The notes under the pieces: model-generated | The model's database searches: none | What the model was told of the DNA's origin: nothing | Seen by the model: the letters and a program-made list of their open reading frames with translations, nothing else | Position numbers and translations under genes: made by a program | NCBI GenBank assembly: GCA_947479995.1 | Contig: CANKBT010000194.1 | Span: 1-6,062 of the forward strand | Length of the DNA: 6,062 bases | Reading direction: 5' to 3' | From: Frankiaceae bacterium | GTDB lineage: Bacteria > Actinomycetota > Actinomycetes > Mycobacteriales > SCTD01 | Shown here: in pieces, positions 1-6,062 of the stretch | Layout: each line of letters starts with the position of its first letter | Position numbering within the stretch: position 1 is the stretch's first letter

Positions 1-14
1 CGGCGGCCGCCGCC

Positions 15-842
15 GTGACCGCGGCGCCGAGCGCGACGCCGGTGGGCGCACCGCGGCGCGCGGCGCGCACCGGCCCGCGCACGCCGGCCGCGCTGGTCGT
101 GCCGGCGCTGCTCGCGCTGGCGCTCGTCGTCGTGCCGCTGGGCGCGCTGCTGGCCCGCACGCCGTGGTCGGACCTGCCCGAGCTGCTCGGCCGCGAGCCG
201 GTGCGCGACGCGCTGCTGCTCTCGCTGCGCACCTCGCTGCTCGCGCTCGCGCTCTCGGTGCTGCTCGGGGTGCCGCTGGCGTGGCTGCTCGCGCGGTCGC
301 GGCTGCCGGGCAGGCGCCTGGTCCGCGGGCTCGTCACCGTGCCGCTCGTGCTGCCGCCGGTCGTCGGCGGCGTGGCGCTGCTGCTGGCGTTCGGGCGCCG
401 CGGGGTGCTCGGGCCGCTGCTCGTCGAGACCGGCAGCGTGCCCGCCTTCACCACGACCGGCGTCGTGCTGGCGCAGGTCTTCGTCGCGCTGCCGTTCCTC
501 GTGCTCACGGTCGAGGGCGCCCTCGCCGGGCTCGACCCGCGCCACGAGGAGACCGCCGCGACGCTCGGCGCCGGGCCGGTGCGCGTCTTCCTCACCGTCA
601 CCCTGCCGATGGTCGGGCCGTCGGTCGCCGCCGGCGCGGCGCTCGCGTGGGCGCGCGCGCTCGGCGAGTTCGGCGCCACCATCACCTTCGCCGGCAGCCT
701 GCAGGGCACGACGCAGACGCTGCCGCTCGCGGTCTACGAGCTGCTCGCCGACGACCCGCCCGCGGCGTACGCGCTGTCGGCCGTGCTGCTCGCCGTGAGC
801 ATCACGGTGGTCGTCGCCCTGCGCGCCCGGCTGCCCCGGTGA
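15..842 (+). CDS. modB: Molybdate ABC transporter permease ModB
   Basis: Inner-membrane permease of a molybdate-type ABC importer; it would form the channel that ModC energises and a periplasm-side/lipoprotein ModA feeds. The 275-residue product is of usual family length. Hydrophobic segments are visible at about residues 26-48, 67-93, 106-127, 147-170, 199-215 and 250-270. The cytoplasmic EAA loop that docks on the ATPase is seen at about 178-198 (EETAATLGAG, ending in LP). The stretch ARALGEFGATITFAG (213-227) followed by TQTLPLAVY is typical of ModB and of the related sulfate permeases CysT/CysW. The GTG at 15 is the first start in view, but the frame is open to the left edge, so the true start could lie outside the window. 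The stop overlaps the modC start. The substrate assignment rests on family resemblance and on the TOBE-bearing ATPase next door; sulfate or tungstate cannot be excluded. Confidence 0.88.
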   Translation: MTAAPSATPVGAPRRAARTGPRTPAALVVPALLALALVVVPLGALLARTPWSDLPELLGREPVRDALLLSLRTSLLALALSVLLGVPLAWLLARSRLPGRRLVRGLVTVPLVLPPVVGGVALLLAFGRRGVLGPLLVETGSVPAFTTTGVVLAQVFVALPFLVLTVEGALAGLDPRHEETAATLGAGPVRVFLTVTLPMVGPSVAAGAALAWARALGEFGATITFAGSLQGTTQTLPLAVYELLADDPPAAYALSAVLLAVSITVVVALRARLPR

Positions 843-1870
843 GGGCCGCGCTCACGGCGCGCGCCGGCGCCTTCGCCGTCACCGCGGAGCTCGCCGCCGC
901 GCCGGGCGAGGTCGTCGCCCTCGTCGGCCCGAACGGCGCCGGCAAGACGACGCTGCTCCGGGCGCTGGCCGGGCTCGCCCCCGCGACCGGCGTGCTCGAG
1001 GTCGAGGGGCGCGACCTCGCGCGCCTGCCGCCCGAGGCGCGCGGCGTCGGCTGGGTGCCGCAGGCCGGGCTGCTGTTCCCGCACCTCACCGCCCTCGACA
1101 ACGCGGCGTACGGGCTGCGCGCCCGCGGCGTGCGCCGCCGCACCGCGCGCGCGCAGGCGCAGGCGTGGCTCGACCGGCTGGGCATCGGCGCGCTGGCGGG
1201 CGCCCGGCCCGGCGCGCTGTCCGGCGGGCAGGCGCAGCGCGTGGCGCTGGCGCGGGCGCTCGCCGGCGACCCCCCGCTCGTGCTGCTCGACGAGCCGCTG
1301 GGCGCGCTCGACGCGGCCACGCGCGACGACGTGCGCCGGCTGCTGCGCGGCGTGCTGCACGGCGGGCGCGCCACCTCGGTGGTCGTCACGCACGACCCCG
1401 TCGACGCGGTCGTGCTCGCCGACCGCATCGTGGTGCTCGAGGCCGGCGCGGTCGTGCAGGACGCCCCGGCCGCCGAGGTCGCGGCCGCGCCGCGCTCGCC
1501 GTGGGTCGCGCGCCTGCTCGGCCAGAACGCCTGGCGCGGCACCACCACCGCCGACGGGCTCGCCGTCACCGGCGGCGGCGCGGTCGCCGCGGCCGAGCCG
1601 CTCCCGCCCGGCCGGCCGGCGCTCGCGCTCGCGGACCCGTCCGCCGTCGCGCTGCACCGCACGGCCCCGACCGGCAGCCCGCGCACCGTGCTCGTCGGCG
1701 ACGTCGTCGAGGCCAGCGCGCTGGGCGGCCGGGTGCGGGTGCAGGTCGCGAGCACCCCGCCCGTCACGGCCGAGGTGACGCCCGCGTCCGCCGCCGCCCT
1801 GGCGCTCGCCGACGGCGGGCCGGTGTGGGCGACGGTCAAGGCCACCGAGGTCCGCCTCGTCCCGCTCTGA
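839..1870 (+). CDS. modC: Molybdate ABC transporter ATP-binding protein ModC (with TOBE domain)
   Basis: Cytoplasmic ATPase that powers molybdate-type import with ModB. The 343-residue product shows the complete ABC set: Walker A GPNGAGKT (30-37), Q-loop glutamine in VPQAGLLFPH (Q75), signature LSGGQ (127-131), Walker B LVLLDEP (147-153, with E152 as catalytic base) and switch histidine H185 in VVTHD. Residues about 282-343 (from RTVLVGDVVEAS to TEVRLVPL) resemble a TOBE/Mop oxyanion-binding domain, as in ModC, where it is thought to sense substrate. The GTG at 839 overlaps the modB stop (GTGA, 839-842), a normal sign of translational coupling, and leaves the usual 29 residues before Walker A. 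The same frame stays open far upstream inside modB, but that extension is Ala/Arg-rich shadow sequence and was discarded. All catalytic residues are intact. Other TOBE-bearing importers (sulfate, iron, polyamine) are less likely next to a ModB-like permease. Confidence 0.88.
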   Translation: MRAALTARAGAFAVTAELAAAPGEVVALVGPNGAGKTTLLRALAGLAPATGVLEVEGRDLARLPPEARGVGWVPQAGLLFPHLTALDNAAYGLRARGVRRRTARAQAQAWLDRLGIGALAGARPGALSGGQAQRVALARALAGDPPLVLLDEPLGALDAATRDDVRRLLRGVLHGGRATSVVVTHDPVDAVVLADRIVVLEAGAVVQDAPAAEVAAAPRSPWVARLLGQNAWRGTTTADGLAVTGGGAVAAAEPLPPGRPALALADPSAVALHRTAPTGSPRTVLVGDVVEASALGGRVRVQVASTPPVTAEVTPASAAALALADGGPVWATVKATEVRLVPL

Positions 1871-1874
1871 GACG

Positions 1875-1901
1875 CGGCGCCGCCCGGCCGGGCGGGCGCC
1901 G
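1875..1901 (+). terminator. GC-rich imperfect hairpin after modC, possible terminator
   Basis: The inverted repeat begins 4 bases after the modC stop. CGGCGCC (1875-1881) pairs with GGCGCCG (1895-1901). After one bulged G (1894), GCCC (1882-1885) pairs with GGGC (1890-1893), leaving a 4-base loop. There is no T-tract, so it is not a canonical intrinsic terminator. Actinobacteria often have GC-rich hairpins without T-tracts at gene ends, and the change of function from transport to carbon metabolism fits a transcript boundary here. In such GC-rich DNA, hairpins also arise by chance. Confidence 0.35.
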
Positions 1902-1902
1902 A

Positions 1903-1908
1903 TAGGGT
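1903..1908 (+). promoter_or_regulatory. Putative -10 box (TAGGGT) for a possibly leaderless glpX transcript
   Basis: TAGGGT fits the actinobacterial TANNNT consensus for the housekeeping sigma factor and stands out as AT-containing sequence in a very GC-rich spacer. Eight bases separate it from the ATG at 1917, so the expected transcription start falls at or within a base or two of the A of the start codon. No recognisable -35 box is seen about 17 bases upstream; that position lies inside the hairpin. The assignment is by consensus and spacing only. Confidence 0.5.
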
Positions 1909-1916
1909 CAGGCCCC

Positions 1917-2963
1917 ATGAGCCAGCCGCACGAGTCCGACCTGCCCGAGAGCCTGGCCGTGCCGCGCGAGGCGCCCGACCGCAACCTCGCCCTCGAGCTC
2001 ATCCGGGTCACCGAGGCCGCCGCCATGGCCGCGGGCCGCTGGGTCGGCAGGGGCGACAAGCTCGGCGGCGACGGCGCGGCGGTCGACGCGATGCGCCAGC
2101 TCATCGGCACCGTGAGCATGAACGGCGTCGTCGTCATCGGGGAGGGCGAGAAGGACGAGGCCCCGATGCTGTTCAACGGCGAGGAGGTCGGCAACGGCGA
2201 CGGCCCCGACTGCGACGTCGCGGTCGACCCCATCGACGGCACGACGCTCATGGCCAAGGGCATGCCGAACGCCATCGCCGTCATGGCGGTCGCCGAGCGC
2301 GGCACGATGTACGACCCGAGCGCCGTGTTCTACATGGAGAAGCTCGTCACCGGGCCCGAGGCCGCCGACGTCGTCGACATCTCCGCGCCGGTGGCGCACA
2401 ACGTGCGCGCGGTCGCCAAGGCCAAGGGAGGCGACGTCGAGGACGTCACCGTCTGCATCCTCGACCGACCGCGGCACGAGGACATGGTCCGCGAGGTCCG
2501 CGAGGCCGGCGCCCGCATCAAGTTCATCTCCGACGGCGACGTCGCCGGCGCGGTCATGGCGTGCAGCGAGGACTCCGGCGTCGACCTGCTGCTCGGCATC
2601 GGCGGCACGCCCGAGGGGATCATCACGGCCTGCGCGGTGAAGTGCCTCGGCGGCGTCATCCAGGGCAAGCTCTGGCCGCAGAAGAAGAGCGAGTTCGCCA
2701 ACGCCGCCGCCGCCGGGCTCGACCTCGAGGCCGTGCTGTCGACCGACGACCTCGTGCGCAGCGACAACGTCTTCTTCGTCGCGACGGGCATCACCGACGG
2801 CGAGCTGCTGCGCGGCGTGCGCTACCGCGGCGGCGGCGCCTCCACCGAGTCGCTCGTCATGCGCAGCAAGTCCGGCACCATCCGGCGCGTGAGCAGCCGC
2901 CACAGCCTCGACAAGCTGGCGGCGTACTCCGCGGTCGACTTCGAGCACCACGAGAAGCTGTAG
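1917..2963 (+). CDS. glpX: Class II fructose-1,6-bisphosphatase GlpX
   Basis: Cytoplasmic enzyme that hydrolyses fructose 1,6-bisphosphate to fructose 6-phosphate, the committed step of gluconeogenesis; in many actinobacteria GlpX is the main FBPase. The 348-residue length is normal for the family. Motifs seen in order are RGDK (45-48, metal-binding Asp47), GEGEKDEAP (75-83), the phosphatase metal motif DPIDGTT (104-110), ILDRPRH, ISDGDVAGA and GGTPEG (229-234, with the conserved Glu233). The variant DPIDGT, where the E. coli enzyme has DPIEGT, is as I recall it in mycobacterial GlpX. C-terminal MRSKSGTIR and YSAVDF also match the actinobacterial form. ATG 1917 is chosen because it follows the putative promoter, and the first 20 residues are a typical variable leader. 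Only a weak purine run (AGG, 1910-1912) precedes it, so initiation may be leaderless. The next gene starts 5 bases after the TAG stop. Confidence 0.96.
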   Translation: MSQPHESDLPESLAVPREAPDRNLALELIRVTEAAAMAAGRWVGRGDKLGGDGAAVDAMRQLIGTVSMNGVVVIGEGEKDEAPMLFNGEEVGNGDGPDCDVAVDPIDGTTLMAKGMPNAIAVMAVAERGTMYDPSAVFYMEKLVTGPEAADVVDISAPVAHNVRAVAKAKGGDVEDVTVCILDRPRHEDMVREVREAGARIKFISDGDVAGAVMACSEDSGVDLLLGIGGTPEGIITACAVKCLGGVIQGKLWPQKKSEFANAAAAGLDLEAVLSTDDLVRSDNVFFVATGITDGELLRGVRYRGGGASTESLVMRSKSGTIRRVSSRHSLDKLAAYSAVDFEHHEKL

Positions 2964-2968
2964 CACGC

Positions 2969-3787
2969 GTGCGCGTCGCCACCTGGAACGTCAACTCCGT
3001 CGGGGCCCGCCTGCCCCGCCTGCTGCCCTGGCTGGAGGAGACGGCGCCCGACGTCGTGGCGCTGCAGGAGACCAAGTGCGCCGACGCGGCCTTTCCGCAC
3101 GCGCAGGTCGAGGCGCTCGGCTACGAGGTGGCGCACAACGGCGACGGCCGCTGGAACGGCTCCGCGCTGCTGTCGCGCGTCGGCCTCGACGACGTCGCGC
3201 TCGCCTTCCCCGGCCAGCCCGCGTGGGCGCCGCCCGCCGAGGAGGGCGTGCTGCTGCCGCCCGAGCCGGTCGTGGAGGCCCGGGCCGTCGGCGCCACCTG
3301 CGGCGGCGTGCGCTTCTGGTCGCTCTACGTGCCGAACGGCCGGGCGCTCGACAGCCCGCACTACCCGTACAAGCTGGCCTGGCTGGCCGGGCTGCGCGAG
3401 GCGCTGGCCCCCGAGGTCGCGGCCGGGCCGGTCGTCGTCATGGGCGACTTCAACATCGCGCCGGCCGACGAGGACGTCTGGGACGTCCGCTCCTTCGTCG
3501 GCTCGACGCACGTGACGCCGGAGGAGCGCCGCGCGCTCGCGGCCCTGCAGGACCTCGGGCTGGTCGACGTCCGCGCCCGCCCCGGCAAGGGCGACCGGGC
3601 GTACACCTACTGGGACTACCGCGCCGGCATGTTCCACAAGGACCTCGGCATGCGCATCGACCTGGTGCTCGCGTCGCCGTCGCTCGCCGTCACCGACGCG
3701 TGGGTCGACCGCGAGGCGCGCAAGGGCAAGGGCCCGTCGGACCACGCCCCGGTCGTCGTCGACCTCGTGCAGGAGTCCGGGCTGTGA
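2969..3787 (+). CDS. xth: Exodeoxyribonuclease III / AP endonuclease family protein
   Basis: Mg2+-dependent nuclease of the exonuclease-endonuclease-phosphatase fold, expected to cut DNA at abasic sites and trim 3' ends in base-excision repair. The 272-residue product is close to E. coli Xth in length. It carries the whole active-site set: N7 in ATWNVNS, metal ligand E34 in LQETK, Y120 in LYVPNGR, D160 and N162 in GDFNIAP, D231 in MRIDLVL, and the D258-H259 pair in SDHAPVV. GTG 2969 is chosen because it puts MRVATWNVNS at the extreme N-terminus, as is standard for the family; the same frame is open back into glpX, but that part is shadow sequence. The 5-base gap after glpX suggests co-transcription and perhaps translational coupling, as no good ribosome binding site is visible. 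The insertion-like segment around residues 76-100 (Pro/Glu-rich, ending in PPEPVVEAR) is also seen in many actinobacterial homologues. The exact substrate preference cannot be read from the sequence. Confidence 0.93.
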   Translation: MRVATWNVNSVGARLPRLLPWLEETAPDVVALQETKCADAAFPHAQVEALGYEVAHNGDGRWNGSALLSRVGLDDVALAFPGQPAWAPPAEEGVLLPPEPVVEARAVGATCGGVRFWSLYVPNGRALDSPHYPYKLAWLAGLREALAPEVAAGPVVVMGDFNIAPADEDVWDVRSFVGSTHVTPEERRALAALQDLGLVDVRARPGKGDRAYTYWDYRAGMFHKDLGMRIDLVLASPSLAVTDAWVDREARKGKGPSDHAPVVVDLVQESGL

Positions 3788-3793
3788 CGCAGA

Positions 3794-3807
3794 ACACCGC
3801 GGGGTGT
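3794..3807 (+). other. Small perfect inverted repeat covering the GTG start of the exported protein
   Basis: ACACC (3794-3798) and GGTGT (3803-3807) are perfect complements with a 4-base GCGG loop. The GTG start at 3804-3806 lies in the right arm, so a 5-bp hairpin in the mRNA would hide the start codon. It sits in the 16-base gap after xth. It could tune translation, act as a weak attenuator, or be chance; a 5-bp stem is modest evidence. Confidence 0.25.
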
Positions 3808-3890
3808 CGACCGCGTTGCGCCTCTGTGCCGCTGCCTCCCTGATCGCCGCGGGCCTCGTCCCGCTCGCCGCCGCGCCCGCCGCGGCGGCC
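3804..3890 (+). other. Sec signal peptide of the DUF6351-like protein
   Basis: Residues 1-29 show a short n-region with one Arg (R6), a hydrophobic core (about 7-22, Leu/Ala/Ile/Val) and an Ala/Pro-rich end APAAAA, giving an A-x-A cleavage site after A29 (mature protein from V30). Cleavage after A33 is an alternative. C8 follows L-R-L, which is not a lipobox, so this is not a lipoprotein signal. There is no twin-arginine pair. Confidence 0.8.
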
Positions 3891-6062
3891 GTGACCGCCG
3901 CCGACGACGTGCGCCTGGAGGTGCTCTCCGGCCGGGCCGACCTCGTCACCGGCTCCGAGGCGTACGTGCGCCTCGTGCTGCCGCCCGGCGCGAGCCCCGA
4001 GGGGCTGCGCGTCACCGACGACGGCCGCGACGTGACCGCGCTGTTCCGCGGCGGCACCGACGCGCTCGTCACCGGCCTCGACGTCGGGCGCAACGTCGTC
4101 GAGGCGGTGCTGCCCGACGGGCGCGGCGCCCGGATCCCGCTCACCGTCAGCCCGATCGGCGGACCGGTCTTCAGCGGCCCGCAGCTCCAGCCGTGGGCCT
4201 GCGCCGCCGGCGCGCTGGACGCCCAGTGCAACCGCGAGGCCACCGTCGCCTGGCTCTACATGCCCACCGGTGGCGGCGGCCTGCAGCCGTACGACCCGGA
4301 GGCGCCGCCCGCGGACGTCGCCACCACGACGACGGACGAGGGCGTCGAGGTGCCGTTCGTCGTCCGCACCGAGACGGGCGTCGCGCTGCGCGACGAGTAC
4401 CGCATCGCCGGGCTCGCCGACCCGGCGCAGCCGCTCGACCCGGCGGCCGACCAGCCGGGCAACAACGGCAAGCTCGTGCTCACGCACGGCGCCAGCTGCG
4501 ACACCGAGTACCTCATGGGCGAGGCGCCCGACGTGCTGCTCGAGGACGCGCTCTCGCGCGGCTTCGCGGTCGCGTCGCACGCGCTCGACAACGCCGGCCA
4601 CAACTGCAACATGATCACGCAGGCGGAGTCGCTCGTCGTCACCAAGGAGCTGGTCGCCGAGCGCTTCGGCCCGCTGCGCTACACGATCGGCACCGGCTGC
4701 TCGGGCGGCTCGCTCGTGCAGCAGTCGGTCGCCAACGCCTACCCCGGCGTCTACCAGGGGATCCTGCCGCAGTGCTCCTTCACCGACGCGTGGAGCAGCA
4801 GCCAGCAGTACATCGACTTCGTCGCGCTGCGCGCGTTCCTCGAGAGCCCGCAGGGGCTGCTCACCGGCATCACGCCGGCGCAGTACGCCAGCGTCTACGG
4901 CCACCCCAACCCGGCCAACGCGATCACCTTCACCACGGCCATCCCGAACAGCGGCGAGCCCACGCGCGACTGCCCCGGCGTGCCGGCCGAGCAGGTCTAC
5001 GACGAGGCGGCCAACCCGACCGGGGTGCGCTGCACGCTGCAGGACTACATGGTCAACGTCTTCGGCGAGACGGCCGACGGCAAGGCGCGCCGCCCGATCG
5101 GCAACACCGGCATCCAGTACGGCCTGTCGGGCCTGCAGGACGGCACGCTGCTGCCCGCGCAGTTCGTCGCCCTCAACGCGGGCATCGGCGGCTTCGACAT
5201 GGACCTCGGCAAGACCGCCGAGCGCACCGCCGCCGACCCGGTCGCGCTCGAGCGCGTCTACCGCAGCGGCGCCGTCAACAGCGGCGAGCACCTCGACCAG
5301 GTGGCGATCATCGACCTCGGCGGCCCCGAGCCCGGCGCCTTCCACGACGTCTACCGCAAGTACGCCATGCGCGACCGCCTGGTCCGCGAGAACGGCCACA
5401 GCGACAACCAGGTCTTCTGGGAGGGGCCGGTGCCCCTGCTCGGCTCCACCGCCTTCGTCGACCAGGGCATCGTCGCGATGGACGCCTGGCTGGCCGAGGT
5501 CGAGGCCGACACCAGCGCCCGGCCGCTGGAGGACAAGGTGCTGGCCGCCAAGGAGGCCGCCGGCGTCGCCGAGCGCTGCACCGACGCCCTCGGCACCGAC
5601 GTGCCGCTCGCCGTCTGCGACACCCTCGTCGACGCGACGATCTTCTCCTCGCCGCGCATCGAGTCGCTCGGCGGCGCCGACGAGGTCGGCTTCGCCGACG
5701 ACACGATGGAGTGCGCACTGCAGCCGCTCGAGCAGGCCGACTACGGCGACGGCGCGACCTTCGCCGACACCTTCAGCCCGGCCGAGCAGGCGACGCTGCG
5801 CACCGTCTTCCCGACCGGCGTCTGCGACCCGTCGCAGCCCGCGCCGCAGCGCGCGTCGGTCGCGACCTGGCAGACGTACGCCGACACCGTCGGCGGCCGG
5901 CCGCTCGGCGACGCCCCGGTGTCGGTGCCCTTCCGCGCGGCCGGGGCGGTGAGCCCGACCGCGGTCGGCGGCCCCGCCGGCGCGGGCGGGACGGGCGGCG
6001 CGCGCGGCGGCCTCGCCGCGACCGGTGCCGCGCCGGTCGCGCTGCTGGCGCTCGTCGCCGTC
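3804..6062 (+). CDS. DUF6351-like exported putative alpha/beta hydrolase with C-terminal LAATG sorting motif (3' end cut by window)
   Basis: The frame is open without a stop for 753 codons to the window edge. From recall of the family it resembles DUF6351, whose biochemical role I do not know. Order of parts: Sec-type signal peptide (1-29); beta-rich N-terminal part (about 35-115, starting VRLEVLSGRADLVTGS); a linker with GPVFSGPQLQPWAC (about 120-133) and QPYDPEAPPADVATTTT; then a hydrolase-like core with LVLTHGASC (224-232), NAGHNCN (263-269) and RYTIGTGCSGGS (292-303). G298-C-S-G-G302 fits a GxSxG nucleophile elbow with S300 as candidate nucleophile; H532 in ENGHSDNQ is a possible catalytic histidine, unproven. 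The mature part has twelve cysteines, consistent with disulfides outside the cell. A Gly/Ala-rich linker leads to LAATG (737-741) and a hydrophobic tail. GTG 3804 is preferred as start; TTG 3816 is possible, with GGGGTG (3801-3806) as its Shine-Dalgarno, and would shorten the n-region to M-R-L. It follows xth by 16 bases and may share its transcript. The product is probably an ester or glycoside-type hydrolase on the cell surface, but the substrate is unknown. Confidence 0.8.
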   Translation, partial: MSTALRLCAAASLIAAGLVPLAAAPAAAAVTAADDVRLEVLSGRADLVTGSEAYVRLVLPPGASPEGLRVTDDGRDVTALFRGGTDALVTGLDVGRNVVEAVLPDGRGARIPLTVSPIGGPVFSGPQLQPWACAAGALDAQCNREATVAWLYMPTGGGGLQPYDPEAPPADVATTTTDEGVEVPFVVRTETGVALRDEYRIAGLADPAQPLDPAADQPGNNGKLVLTHGASCDTEYLMGEAPDVLLEDALSRGFAVASHALDNAGHNCNMITQAESLVVTKELVAERFGPLRYTIGTGCSGGSLVQQSVANAYPGVYQGILPQCSFTDAWSSSQQYIDFVALRAFLESPQGLLTGITPAQYASVYGHPNPANAITFTTAIPNSGEPTRDCPGVPAEQVYDEAANPTGVRCTLQDYMVNVFGETADGKARRPIGNTGIQYGLSGLQDGTLLPAQFVALNAGIGGFDMDLGKTAERTAADPVALERVYRSGAVNSGEHLDQVAIIDLGGPEPGAFHDVYRKYAMRDRLVRENGHSDNQVFWEGPVPLLGSTAFVDQGIVAMDAWLAEVEADTSARPLEDKVLAAKEAAGVAERCTDALGTDVPLAVCDTLVDATIFSSPRIESLGGADEVGFADDTMECALQPLEQADYGDGATFADTFSPAEQATLRTVFPTGVCDPSQPAPQRASVATWQTYADTVGGRPLGDAPVSVPFRAAGAVSPTAVGGPAGAGGTGGARGGLAATGAAPVALLALVAV
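6012..6062 (+). other. Probable LAXTG cell-wall sorting signal (truncated by window end)
   Basis: L737-A-A-T-G741 follows a Gly-rich linker (about 721-736) and is followed by a hydrophobic run from A742 (APVALLALVAV) that is still continuing at the edge. LAXTG is the motif preferred by class E sortases of high-GC actinobacteria such as Streptomyces. A short basic tail should follow outside the window; it cannot be checked here. Confidence 0.7.

Noticed and set aside
1..18. Possible 3' end of an upstream gene (frame ending in TGA 16-18, overlapping GTG 15)
   Set aside because: The GTGA overlap would fit a preceding modA, but only five codons (R-R-P-P-P) are visible and they cannot identify a gene.
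164..838. N-terminal extension of the modC frame through modB
   Set aside because: Arg/Ala-rich shadow of modB; the ABC domain begins properly from GTG 839.
734..2305. Long minus-strand open frame (523 codons) over modC and glpX
   Set aside because: Low-complexity Arg/Gly/Ala product with no recognisable domain, lying antisense to two genes with intact motifs; an expected by-product of high GC.
1908..2966. Minus-strand open frame (352 codons) opposite glpX
   Set aside because: Mirrors glpX almost exactly; the plus strand encodes an unmistakable GlpX.
2561..2968. N-terminal extension of the xth frame through glpX
   Set aside because: Arg-rich shadow of glpX; GTG 2969 gives the standard exonuclease III N-terminus.
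3804..3830. Lipoprotein signal with C8 as the lipidated Cys
   Set aside because: The residues before C8 are L-R-L, which does not fit a lipobox, and a full hydrophobic core follows rather than precedes the Cys.
3690..5399. Long minus-strand open frame (569 codons) opposite the DUF6351-like gene
   Set aside because: Composition is Val/Ala/Arg/Asp-rich with no motifs, and the plus strand here codes for a protein with a signal peptide and family-like motifs.

Overview
The window is very GC-rich with strong G/C preference at third codon positions. Gene types, GTG starts, a TANNNT-type -10 box and an actinobacterial-type GlpX point to a high-GC actinomycete. No genus can be named from this sequence. 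All five genes supported here lie on the plus strand and fill nearly the whole window. The many long open frames on the minus strand and in other plus frames are by-products of the base composition.

Left region (15-1870): the permease (modB) and the ATPase with a TOBE domain (modC) of a molybdate-type ABC importer. They are coupled by a 4-base GTGA overlap. The substrate-binding protein (modA) presumably lies upstream, outside the window.

Boundary (1871-1916): a short spacer with a GC-rich imperfect hairpin just after modC, then a TAGGGT -10-like box placed so that transcription could begin at or next to the A of the next ATG. This suggests a new, possibly leaderless transcript starting with glpX.

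Middle region (1917-3787): glpX, class II fructose-1,6-bisphosphatase (gluconeogenesis), followed after 5 bases by an exonuclease III family gene (DNA base-excision repair). The tight spacing suggests co-transcription of two functionally unrelated housekeeping genes.

Right region (3804-6062, open at the window edge): a large exported protein that resembles the uncharacterised DUF6351 family. It has a Sec-type signal peptide, an N-terminal beta-rich part, an alpha/beta-hydrolase-like part with a G-C-S-G-G nucleophile-elbow candidate, twelve cysteines in the mature part, a Gly-rich linker, and an LAATG motif followed by a hydrophobic stretch. The last two look like a class E sortase (LAXTG) cell-wall sorting signal. 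A surface-anchored putative hydrolase of unknown substrate is the most interesting item here. I saw no tRNA, rRNA, CRISPR array, insertion sequence or phage feature.
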